The notes under the pieces were generated by a model. That model was not told where the DNA came from. It worked only from the letters and a program-made list of their open reading frames with translations, and did not search any database. Source: Roseovarius sp. THAF9 (GTDB lineage Bacteria; Pseudomonadota; Alphaproteobacteria; Rhodobacterales; Rhodobacteraceae). From it: DNA of 64,000 bases. A program made the translations under genes and the position numbers. The stretch is taken from contig NZ_CP045404.1 of assembly GCF_009363715.1 (NCBI RefSeq), positions 1,704,001-1,768,000 of the forward strand. The letters run 5' to 3'. Below are positions 56,652 to 64,000 of the stretch, piece by piece; position 1 is the stretch's first letter; every line of letters starts with the position of its first letter.

Positions 56652-58967
56652 ATGAAACTGTCGATCGGGTTGGGGACGAAGCGCTTTTCAGGGCTTTTTT
56701 CAACGCATTTTCTTTCGTTGCTTTTCGCGGCTGGACTGATGGCCGCCGCCCTGTCCGCCGCATCGCCGGCCGAGGCGCAAAGCTATCGCTTCACCAACGT
56801 GTCCATCGAGGGCAATCAGCGGATCGAGGGCAGTACGATCCTCAGCCAGGCGGGCATTGCCCGAGGCGAAACAATCAGCGCCGGTCAGCTGAACGACGCC
56901 GCGCAGCGCATTCGCGCCAGCGGCCTCTTCGAAGAAGTCCAGGTGGTTCCGCAGGGCAACACGCTGGTAATCCGGGTCATCGAGTATCCGACGATCAACC
57001 GCGTCGTGTTCGAGGGCAACCGCCGCCTGAAGGATCCCGATCTTCAGGGCTTTATCGAAAGCGCCCCGCGCCAGGTGTTCAGCCCCACCCGCGTGGACCG
57101 GGACGTGGCGACACTGACCGAGGCTTATGAACAGAACGGCCGCGTGTCGGCCCGTATCCAGCCCAAGGTGATCCGCCGTAGCGACAATCGTATCGACCTT
57201 GTCTTCGAGATTTTCGAAGGCGGTGCGATCGAGGTAAACCGCGTCAGCTTTGTCGGCAACCGCGCCTATTCCGACCGCCGCCTGCGCCGCGTCGTGGACA
57301 GCAAGCAGGCGGGTATCCTGCGCGCCATCGTCTCGCGCGATACGTTCAATGCCGAGCGACTGGAATTCGACAAGCAGGTGCTGCGCGATTTCTACCTGTC
57401 ACGGGGCTATGTCGATTTCCGCGTGACCGGCACCAATGCCGAGCTTGCGCAGGAACGTGACGGCTATTTCGTGACGTTCAACGTGCAGGAAGGGCAGCAA
57501 TTCCGCTTTGGGCAGATCACCACCACGAGCGAGATCCCCGAGGCCAATGCCGCCGAGTACCAGGACGTTCTGCGGATCCGGTCGGGCGTGGTCTATTCAC
57601 CGACGCTGGTCGAGAACTCGATCGCGCGGATGGAACGCCTGGCGATCCGTCAGGGCGTCGATTTCCTGCGGGTCGAGCCGGTCATCACTCGCAACGAGCG
57701 GGATCTGACGCTGGACGTGGAATTCATGCTGGTGCGCGGGCCGCGCGTGTTCGTGGAACGCATCGACATCGAGGGCAACACCACCACGCTGGACCGCGTC
57801 ATCCGCCGCCAGTTCACGCCGGTCGAGGGCGATCCCTTCAACCCCCGCCAGATCCGCGAAGCCGCCGAGCGCATCCGCGCGTTGCGCTATTTCGAGGACG
57901 TCGACGTGAATGCGCGCGAAGGGTCGGACCCCAACCAGGTCGTGGTAGATGTAGATGTCGAGGAAACCACGACCGGCACGCTGTCCTTCGGCGGCAGCTA
58001 CAGCTCGGACGGCGGTTTCGGCCTGACGCTGGGCTTTTCCGAGCGCAACTTCCTGGGTCGTGGCCAGCGCGTAACCGCGCAGATCTCGGCCTCGGCGGAC
58101 ACGGCCAACTACAACCTGGCCTTCGCCGAACCGGCCTTCCTGGGCCGCGACGTGGAATTCGCGATCCAGACCTCGCTCTTGGAAACCGATAGCAACAACA
58201 GCCTTTATGACACGGTGCTGGGCGAGTTCCGGCCAAGTCTGACCTTTCCCGTTTCCGAAAACAGCCGCCTTTCGCTCTACTACAGGGCCTCCTATCAGGA
58301 GATGGATGACTATACCGGCGTCTCGCCCACGCTCGCCGCCGAAGTCGCGCAAGGCGATTTCTTTACCAGCGGTATAGGCACGCGCGTCGTCTTCGACACG
58401 CGGCGCACGGGACTGAACCCCAATGCCGGCGTTCTGCTCGATGCAGGCCTGGAATATAACGGGCTTGGTGGAGACCTCGAGTACATGAAGTACTCCATGC
58501 GGGTGGCCGCGCAGCGACTTGCCTTCAACGAAGAGATCACGCTGCGCGCCTCGCTCGAGGCCGGCGCGCTGGACTTCATGGGCGGTGATCGGTCCCGCGC
58601 CATTGACCGCTATACCGGGCAGGTCATGCGCGGCTTCGACGCCAACGGCATGGGCCCGATCCAGAATGGCGAACATCTGGGCGGCAACCTCTATGCCGTG
58701 GCCAAGTTCGACGTGGAGTTCCCGCTGGGCACGCCCGAGGAATTCGGCCTGTCGGGCGGCGCGTTCTATGATGTCGGCGCGATCTGGAATGTCGACACGA
58801 TCGGCGCGGCGCAATCGACCGGGTTCAAGCCGCGCCACGTGGTTGGCCTGTCTCTGTTCTGGGAATCGCCGTTCGGTCCTCTGCGGCTGAACTTCTCGAA
58901 AGCGCTCAAGAAGGAACCGGGCGACATCGAGCGCGAGTTCGATATCACGGTCCGCACGGAATTCTGA
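56652..58967 (+). CDS. bamA: Outer-membrane protein assembly factor BamA
   Basis: BamA inserts beta-barrel proteins into the outer membrane. The 771-residue protein has a signal peptide (cut near EAQS), five POTRA domains (residues ~40-420, e.g. NQRIEGSTI, GNRRLKDPDLQGF) and a C-terminal barrel ending in Phe (TVRTEF), the barrel recognition signal. ATG 56652 was used instead of a TTG 12 bases earlier. It is followed at 1 base by the Skp-like gene. Confidence 0.97.
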   Translation: MKLSIGLGTKRFSGLFSTHFLSLLFAAGLMAAALSAASPAEAQSYRFTNVSIEGNQRIEGSTILSQAGIARGETISAGQLNDAAQRIRASGLFEEVQVVPQGNTLVIRVIEYPTINRVVFEGNRRLKDPDLQGFIESAPRQVFSPTRVDRDVATLTEAYEQNGRVSARIQPKVIRRSDNRIDLVFEIFEGGAIEVNRVSFVGNRAYSDRRLRRVVDSKQAGILRAIVSRDTFNAERLEFDKQVLRDFYLSRGYVDFRVTGTNAELAQERDGYFVTFNVQEGQQFRFGQITTTSEIPEANAAEYQDVLRIRSGVVYSPTLVENSIARMERLAIRQGVDFLRVEPVITRNERDLTLDVEFMLVRGPRVFVERIDIEGNTTTLDRVIRRQFTPVEGDPFNPRQIREAAERIRALRYFEDVDVNAREGSDPNQVVVDVDVEETTTGTLSFGGSYSSDGGFGLTLGFSERNFLGRGQRVTAQISASADTANYNLAFAEPAFLGRDVEFAIQTSLLETDSNNSLYDTVLGEFRPSLTFPVSENSRLSLYYRASYQEMDDYTGVSPTLAAEVAQGDFFTSGIGTRVVFDTRRTGLNPNAGVLLDAGLEYNGLGGDLEYMKYSMRVAAQRLAFNEEITLRASLEAGALDFMGGDRSRAIDRYTGQVMRGFDANGMGPIQNGEHLGGNLYAVAKFDVEFPLGTPEEFGLSGGAFYDVGAIWNVDTIGAAQSTGFKPRHVVGLSLFWESPFGPLRLNFSKALKKEPGDIEREFDITVRTEF

Positions 58968-58968
58968 T

Positions 58969-59616
58969 ATGACGCCGCTACGGGCCCTGCTGATGTCGGT
59001 GGCCCTGCTGGCGGCCCCGGGGTGGCTCGTCGGCGGCCCCGTTCCCGCGGCGGCGCAAAGTGTCGGCGTCGTGCAAAGCGATATCCTGGTGGTGGACCCC
59101 GAACGCCTGTTCGAGGAAACCCGGCTTGGTCAATCGATCACCAACCAGCTTCAGCAGGAGCGCGAAGACCTGATCGCGCTCAACCGCAAGTTGGAGGCAG
59201 AGCTCGAGGCCGAAGAGCTGGCCCTGACCGAACAGCGCGACTCCACCTCGCCCGAGGAGTTTCGCGACCTTGCCGACGCTTTCGATGAACGGGTGCAGCG
59301 CATTCGTGCCGACAGCCAGCGCCGCGTGCGCGAGCACGAGCGCAACCGCGAACGCGCCCCGCTGGAATTCATGCGCCGGGTCGAGCCGGTGCTGGTCGAG
59401 CTGATGCGCGAGGCCGGGGCCGCGGTGGTGATGGATCGCCGCACCGTGCTGCTTCAGGCTGACGTGGTCGACATCACCAGCGCCGCGGTTCAGCGCATCG
59501 ACGCCACGCTTGGCGCCGCTGCGCAGGACGAGGGCGACGCCGGTACGACCGAAGGGACAAACGATCCGGCAGATCCCGTTCCCGTCACCGACCCGGAAAC
59601 CGCTCCCGCCGAATAG
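58969..59616 (+). CDS. OmpH/Skp-family periplasmic chaperone
   Basis: This 215-residue protein has a signal peptide (cut after AQS near residue 25), the OmpH pattern SDILVVDPERLFEETRLGQSITNQLQQEREDLIALNRKLEAELEAEE and a long coiled coil. It ends in a Thr/Asp/Pro-rich tail. It should escort outer-membrane proteins to BamA. Next to bamA as usual. The lpxD gene that often follows is missing here. Confidence 0.9.
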   Translation: MTPLRALLMSVALLAAPGWLVGGPVPAAAQSVGVVQSDILVVDPERLFEETRLGQSITNQLQQEREDLIALNRKLEAELEAEELALTEQRDSTSPEEFRDLADAFDERVQRIRADSQRRVREHERNRERAPLEFMRRVEPVLVELMREAGAAVVMDRRTVLLQADVVDITSAAVQRIDATLGAAAQDEGDAGTTEGTNDPADPVPVTDPETAPAE

Positions 59617-59721
59617 CCAACCGGACCCCCGCCGTGCTTGCCCCGCTGACCCCAACTTGGTAAGCGGGGACACCGGGGACGGACCTTGTTCGCGGCCAAA
59701 GGCAGAAGGAACACGAAGCCC

Positions 59722-60186
59722 ATGACCACGTCCCTAGACAGTGCCGATATCGGCCGCATCCAACGGCTGATCCCGCACCGCTATCCGTTCCTGCTGGTGG
59801 ACAAGGTCGTGGAGATGGACGGGTATCAATCCGCCCGCGGCATCAAGAACGTCACGATGAACGAGCCGCATTTTCAGGGCCATTTCCCGGCCAAGCCGAT
59901 CATGCCCGGCGTCACCATTGTCGAGGCGATGGCCCAGACCGCCGCCGTCATGGTGGGCGCCGCGCTGGAAATGGAGGACCGTGAGCTGCTGGTCTATTTC
60001 ATGGCGATCGAGGGCTGCAAGTTCCGCCGCATGGTGGTGCCCGGCGACGTGCTGGAGTTGAAGGTGACCACGACGCGCGGCAAGCCCGGCGGCAAGGTCT
60101 GGCGTTTCCACGGCGAGGCGACGGTCGAGGGCGAACTGGCCTGCGAGGCGGATTTCACCGCCATGATGGACATGCCGAAGGAGTAA
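59722..60186 (+). CDS. fabZ: 3-hydroxyacyl-ACP dehydratase
   Basis: FabZ dehydrates 3-hydroxyacyl-ACP in fatty-acid synthesis. The 154-residue hotdog-fold protein has [17 protein letters not shown], the catalytic His in [14 protein letters not shown] and Glu in [10 protein letters not shown]. Start 59722 (MTTSLDSAD) has AGAAGGA upstream. It is coupled to lpxA 5 bases on, balancing fatty-acid and lipid A flux. Confidence 0.97.
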   Translation: MTTSLDSADIGRIQRLIPHRYPFLLVDKVVEMDGYQSARGIKNVTMNEPHFQGHFPAKPIMPGVTIVEAMAQTAAVMVGAALEMEDRELLVYFMAIEGCKFRRMVVPGDVLELKVTTTRGKPGGKVWRFHGEATVEGELACEADFTAMMDMPKE

Positions 60187-60191
60187 GCCGC

Positions 60192-60986
60192 ATGGCCGAG
60201 ACGCGCATTCATCCAAGTGCGGTCATTGAGGAGGGCGCCCAGATCGGCGCCGGTGTCGAGATCGGCCCGTTCTGTCATGTCGGCCCCGAGGCACGGCTGG
60301 GCGATGGTGTGGTTCTGAAATCGCACGTGGTCGTCACCGGCGACACGCAAGTGGGCGACGAGACGGTGATCTTTTCCTTCGCCTGTATCGGGGAGATCCC
60401 GCAGGACCTGAAATTCGCGGGCGAGAAAACAAAGCTGGTGATCGGCCAGCGCAACCGCATCCGCGAACATGTGACGATGAATTCCGGCACTGAGGGCGGC
60501 GGCGGCATCACGCGCGTCGGCGACGATGGCCTCTTCATGGCGGGCTGTCACGTCGCCCATGACGTGCAGGTGGGTAACCGGGTGATCATCGTCAACAACG
60601 CGGCCCTTGCCGGGCATTGCGTGGTCGAGGATGACGTGATCATCGGCGGTCTGTCGGGCGTGCACCAATGGGTGCGCATCGGGCAGGGTGCCATCATCGG
60701 CGCGGTCACCATGGTGACCAATGACGTGATTCCCTATGGCCTGGTCCAAGCGCCGCGCGGGCATCTGGACGGGCTGAACCTAGTCGGGCTCAAGCGACGT
60801 GGCGTTGCCCGCAAGGACATCACGGCGCTGCGTGCCGCGTTCCAGATGCTGGCGCAGGGCGAAGGCGCGTTCCAGGACCGCGCCCGCCGTTTGGGCGAGG
60901 AAACCGAGAGTGCCTATGTTCGCCAGATCGTGGATTTCGTGCTGGCCGAAAGCGACCGGTCGTTCCTGACCCCGGGCGCGGGCTGA
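60192..60986 (+). CDS. lpxA: UDP-N-acetylglucosamine acyltransferase
   Basis: LpxA starts lipid A synthesis by 3-O-acylation of UDP-GlcNAc. The 264-residue protein has left-handed beta-helix hexapeptide repeats (residues ~10-180), catalytic His in FMAGCHVAHDVQVGN, and the helical C-terminus. IHPSAVIEEGAQIGAGVEIGPF is its typical start. It is followed by lpxI after 7 bases. Confidence 0.97.
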   Translation: MAETRIHPSAVIEEGAQIGAGVEIGPFCHVGPEARLGDGVVLKSHVVVTGDTQVGDETVIFSFACIGEIPQDLKFAGEKTKLVIGQRNRIREHVTMNSGTEGGGGITRVGDDGLFMAGCHVAHDVQVGNRVIIVNNAALAGHCVVEDDVIIGGLSGVHQWVRIGQGAIIGAVTMVTNDVIPYGLVQAPRGHLDGLNLVGLKRRGVARKDITALRAAFQMLAQGEGAFQDRARRLGEETESAYVRQIVDFVLAESDRSFLTPGAG

Positions 60987-60993
60987 GGCGCCG

Positions 60994-61914
60994 ATGACGT
61001 TGGCGCTGATCGCCGGGCAGGGTGGCCTGCCACCGCAGCTGGTGCGGGTCCTGCTGGCCCGTGGCGAAGTGCCGGTTGTCTGCGAGATCGAGCAGTTCCC
61101 GTCGGATGTGAAAGGCGAGCTGCCGCGGCTTGGCTTTCGGCTGGAAACGCTGGGAACCTTCATTGCCACCGCAAAGGAGGTCGGCGTCACCCGCATCTGC
61201 ATGGCCGGGGCCATGCGCCGCCCGCCGATCGACCCGTCGCAGATCGACGCGGCGACGATGCCGCTTGTGCCCAAGGTGCAGGCCGCGCTGGCCAATTCCG
61301 GCGATGACAGCACGCTGCGCATTTTCACCGAGATTTTCGAAGAGGCCGGTATCGAGGTTATTGGTGCGGCCGATATCGACCCCTCGCTGCTGCCGCCCGA
61401 GGGTTTGACCGGCAGCCTGCCGGATGGCGTCAAGCAGGACATTACCGTGGCAGAGGCGGCGCTGGCCGAATTGGCCGCCGCCGATGCCGGGCAGGCCGTG
61501 GTGGTGCGCGGCGGCAAGGTGATTGCCCGCGAGGACGCGCGCGGCACCGATGCCATGCTGAGCGACCTATGCCCCGAGATCCAGGACCAGGGCGTCTCGC
61601 ATGACCCGTTCGAGATGATGGGCGACATGCTCGACAGCGTGGCCGACTGGCTGAGCGGCCCGGTGGCCGAGGCGCGGGCGGCAGAGGACACCAGCGATGG
61701 CGGCATCCTCTTCAAGGCGCCGAAACCGGGGCAGGAATTGCGCGTGGACATGCCGCTGATCGGTCTTGGCACCGTGATGCGCGCTGCCGAGGCCGAGCTG
61801 GCGGGCATCGTGATCGAGGCAGGCGGCGTGATGCTGCTCGACCCCGACGGCGTGGCCGAAGTGCTGCGCGCACAAGGCATGTTCCTGTGGGTCCGGCCAC
61901 GGGGCGGGGCATGA
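60994..61914 (+). CDS. lpxI: UDP-2,3-diacylglucosamine diphosphatase LpxI
   Basis: LpxI hydrolyses UDP-2,3-diacylglucosamine to lipid X, replacing the unrelated LpxH in many alphaproteobacteria. The 306-residue protein starts with LIAGQGGLPPQLVRVLLARGE. It has the family segments VVVRGGKVIAREDARGTDAML and FKAPKPGQELRVDMPLIGLGTV. It lies between lpxA and lpxB and overlaps the lpxB start (ATGA). Confidence 0.93.
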   Translation: MTLALIAGQGGLPPQLVRVLLARGEVPVVCEIEQFPSDVKGELPRLGFRLETLGTFIATAKEVGVTRICMAGAMRRPPIDPSQIDAATMPLVPKVQAALANSGDDSTLRIFTEIFEEAGIEVIGAADIDPSLLPPEGLTGSLPDGVKQDITVAEAALAELAAADAGQAVVVRGGKVIAREDARGTDAMLSDLCPEIQDQGVSHDPFEMMGDMLDSVADWLSGPVAEARAAEDTSDGGILFKAPKPGQELRVDMPLIGLGTVMRAAEAELAGIVIEAGGVMLLDPDGVAEVLRAQGMFLWVRPRGGA

Positions 61915-63062
61915 AGGTTTTCGTCATCGCCGGCGAGGCATCGGGCGACCGGCTGGGGGCCGCGTTGATGGCGGGTCTCAAATCGCTGACGGACGTGGAA
62001 TTCGCCGGTGTTGGCGGCGATCAGATGCAGGCCGAGGGGTTTACGTCGCTCTTTCCCATGGAAGAGCTGAGCGTCATGGGGCTGGTCGAGATCCTGCCCA
62101 AGTATTTCCACCTCAAGCGCCGCATCCGTGAAACCGCCCAAGCCGCGATCGACTATGGCCCGGACGTGGTGATCAGCATCGACAGCCCCGATTTCTGCTT
62201 GCGCGTGGCGAAGATCATCAAGGACCGCAGTGATCTGCGCACCGTGCATTACGTCGCCCCCTCGGTCTGGGCCTGGCGGCCCAAGCGGGCCGACAAGATG
62301 GCAAAGGTGATAGACCAAGTTCTGGCGCTGCTGCCCTTCGAGCCGCCCTACCTGGAGGCCGCGGGCGTGGACTGTGATTTCGTCGGGCACCCGGTGGTGA
62401 ATGATGCACCCGCCTCAGACGACGAAATCGCCGCCTTCCGCGCCGATCACGGCCTGGGCGACGCGCCGGTGCTGCTGGTGCTGCCCGGGTCGCGCGGCAG
62501 CGAGGTGGCGCGCCTCGGCCCGATTTTCGGCGAGGCGATCCGGCAGGTTTGCGCGGCAAAGCCCGAGTTGCGACTGGTGATCCCGACCGTGGCGGCCCGC
62601 GCCGAACAGGTCAGGGCGCTTGTGGCCGACTGGCCCGGCGACCCGGTTGTGGTCGGCCCGACGGGGCAGGGGCAGGCCGACAAGCGGCGCAAAGCTGCGA
62701 CCTTTGGCTGTGCTCAGGGTGCATTGGCAGCGTCGGGCACGGTTTCGCTGGAACTGGCCGCCGCCGACACGCCCATGGTCATCGCTTATGACGCCGCGTG
62801 GCTGACGCGCGAGATAATCCGAAGGATGCTGATCATCGACACGCTGACGCTGGTCAACCTGGTGTCGGAAACCCGCGCGATCCCCGAGTTCAACGGCGAG
62901 CGATGTCGCGCGGATCTCATCGCGCCCGGGGTTCTGGACATGCTCGACAATCCCGGCCCACAGCGCGACGCGATGGGCCTAACGATGGAGCGGCTGGGCC
63001 GTGGTGGCGAGGATCCCGGCCTGCGTGCCGCCCGCGCGATAATGGACCGGATGCCGGGCTAA
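61911..63062 (+). CDS. lpxB: Lipid-A-disaccharide synthase
   Basis: LpxB joins lipid X and UDP-diacylglucosamine into the lipid A disaccharide. The 383-residue GT-B glycosyltransferase begins with KVFVIAGEASGDRLGAALMAGL and has VHYVAPSVWAWRPKRA, VGHPVVND and PVLLVLPGSRGSEVARL. The start at 61911 overlaps the lpxI stop; an in-frame ATG at 61887 was rejected. It ends the fabZ-lpxA-lpxI-lpxB operon. Confidence 0.97.
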   Translation: MKVFVIAGEASGDRLGAALMAGLKSLTDVEFAGVGGDQMQAEGFTSLFPMEELSVMGLVEILPKYFHLKRRIRETAQAAIDYGPDVVISIDSPDFCLRVAKIIKDRSDLRTVHYVAPSVWAWRPKRADKMAKVIDQVLALLPFEPPYLEAAGVDCDFVGHPVVNDAPASDDEIAAFRADHGLGDAPVLLVLPGSRGSEVARLGPIFGEAIRQVCAAKPELRLVIPTVAARAEQVRALVADWPGDPVVVGPTGQGQADKRRKAATFGCAQGALAASGTVSLELAAADTPMVIAYDAAWLTREIIRRMLIIDTLTLVNLVSETRAIPEFNGERCRADLIAPGVLDMLDNPGPQRDAMGLTMERLGRGGEDPGLRAARAIMDRMPG

Positions 63063-63117
63063 GTGGCTGCGCGCCCACGTCAATCGTCCATTAACGGGAA
63101 TCGCGCAGGCTTGGGGC

Positions 63118-63630
63118 ATGGTACAGCTACTTCCTCTCCGCCGCCGTGGCGAAACGAGCTTCGTGACCCTGACGCTGGCCGAGCGCGATGCGACGACTCT
63201 GGTGGACGAAATCGACCACCTGCAAGCGACGGTGCGCATGGTGCGCGACCTCTGGCCGTTCGAGCTGGACGCCTGGGTCGTCCTGCCCGACCACCTGCAC
63301 GCGGTCCTGATCTTGCCGCATCGTGACGACGACCTTGCCATCCGGCTCTCCACGATCAAGGCGCGTTTCGCCGCGCGGGCCTCTAAACGGGCAATGACTC
63401 CCAGCCAGATCGCGGCGGGCGGCGCGCATCTGTGGTGTGTGCAGGACAAGATCGAGCAGATCCGCACCCGTCACGACATGGAGACTTTCCGACGCCATTG
63501 CTGGACCGATCCGGTGCGCCACGGCTTTGTCAGCGACCCGCATGACTGGCCCTATTCGTCCTATCACCGCAACAGCCGGACCGATCCGCGGCAGACTGAA
63601 CCGCTCGCGACCATACGCGCCTCGGCCTAA
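63118..63630 (+). CDS. REP-associated tyrosine transposase-like protein without the usual tyrosine
   Basis: This 170-residue Y1_Tnp/RAYT-type protein has the HUH metal motif LPDHLHAV (His59, His61) and the C-terminal DWPYSSYHRN that ends many RAYTs. The usual catalytic-tyrosine region YIHxNPVKHG reads HCWTDPVRHG here, so the Tyr position is His127 by my alignment. The rest of the frame is intact, so this is not a frameshift wreck. It may be inactive for strand cleavage yet still bind REP-like DNA. No REP flanks are visible. It follows lpxB by 55 bases. Confidence 0.8.
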   Translation: MVQLLPLRRRGETSFVTLTLAERDATTLVDEIDHLQATVRMVRDLWPFELDAWVVLPDHLHAVLILPHRDDDLAIRLSTIKARFAARASKRAMTPSQIAAGGAHLWCVQDKIEQIRTRHDMETFRRHCWTDPVRHGFVSDPHDWPYSSYHRNSRTDPRQTEPLATIRASA

Positions 63631-63639
63631 GCCGCGCGA

Positions 63640-64000
63640 TCAGCCTTTCCAGATCCAGCCACCGCCAAGGATGCGGCCGCCCTCGGTCTCGTAGAACACG
63701 CAGGCCTGCCCGGGTGACACACCTTCCTCGGCCACCATCAACTCGACCTCCGCCGTGTCCGGCCCGGTGGGGCGGATGATCGCCTCTCGCGGCGGGCGGG
63801 TGGAGCGGACCTTGACCGATACGTGCCACGCGGGACGGCTCTGGAAATCCTCGTCGCCCAGCCAGTTGATCTCGCGCACCGGCACGGTGCGGGTCGCCAA
63901 CATCTCTTTGGGTCCGACGATTACGCGCTGCGTATCGACGTCAAGTTTCACCACGTAAAGCGGCTCTTCCAGGCCGCCGATGCCAAGGCCCCGGCGCTGG
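63640..64000 (-). CDS. mnmA: tRNA-specific 2-thiouridylase MnmA, C-terminal part (cut by window edge)
   Basis: MnmA makes 2-thiouridine at tRNA position 34. Only the last 120 codons are visible, and the frame is still open at the right edge. The segments [39 protein letters not shown] and GRILGGGWI match the MnmA C-terminal domain. The catalytic half lies outside. It is convergent with the RAYT-like gene, 9 bases between stops. Confidence 0.92.
   Translation of the reverse strand, partial: QRRGLGIGGLEEPLYVVKLDVDTQRVIVGPKEMLATRTVPVREINWLGDEDFQSRPAWHVSVKVRSTRPPREAIIRPTGPDTAEVELMVAEEGVSPGQACVFYETEGGRILGGGWIWKG

Overview
This 64 kb window is a continuous, gene-dense, high-GC stretch of an alphaproteobacterial chromosome. 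Several things point to the Rhodobacterales, most likely the Roseobacter group, although I could not fix the genus. They are ornithine-lipid genes olsB-olsA, a CckA/ChpT phosphorelay, ribosomal protein L21 with a long C-terminal extension, LpxI in place of LpxH, an alphaproteobacterial SOS box (GAAC-N7-GAAC) before recA, and an RsmB/guaB pair. I see no prophage, CRISPR array, insertion sequence or rRNA operon, and no gene-free stretch longer than 300 bases.

Layout. At 0-9 kb: tRNA-Ser, two tandem exported DUF2059-type proteins, rplU-rpmA with a good terminator, a LysE exporter and two acetyltransferases, then obgE-proB-proA, chpT and a DUF3553 protein. At 9-20 kb: olsB-olsA, a ThiE-like protein, trmJ, ctaA, an M32 carboxypeptidase, a short-chain dehydrogenase, an AbrB-family membrane protein, a two-gene molybdenum hydroxylase (2Fe-2S subunit plus Tat-exported catalytic subunit) and tRNA-Arg. 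At 20-31 kb: a histidine kinase, an FAD disulfide oxidoreductase with a TVP38 membrane protein, rpmH-rnpA-yidD, a sulfotransferase, a divergent Amt-like membrane protein beside an agmatinase-family hydrolase, guaB and an rsmB-type methyltransferase. At 31-46 kb: cckA behind a perfect CtrA-type box, a second sulfotransferase divergent from recA, alaS, two DUF1330 proteins, a MOSC protein, a periplasmic phosphatase, an HEXXH protein, typA, a FemAB-like acetyltransferase, small membrane proteins and ssb. At 46-50 kb: a lytic transglycosylase, a cupin, an orphan ABC substrate-binding protein, an AraC regulator and miaA. At 50-63 kb: the envelope/translation cluster pyrH-frr-uppS-cdsA-dxr-rseP-bamA-ompH-fabZ-lpxA-lpxI-lpxB, then a RAYT-type transposase-like gene and the 3' part of mnmA, which runs off the right edge.

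Most genes are conserved housekeeping functions. The points most worth a second look are: an Amt-fold protein that has lost both pore histidines and sits behind an agmatinase-family gene; a RAYT-like gene whose catalytic tyrosine position is a histidine, in a window that also holds two REP-like repeats; a TTAA-N7-TTAA box in front of cckA; the L21 extension; ribosomal-protein promoters with G/C palindromes in their spacers; and two membrane microproteins shorter than 50 residues.
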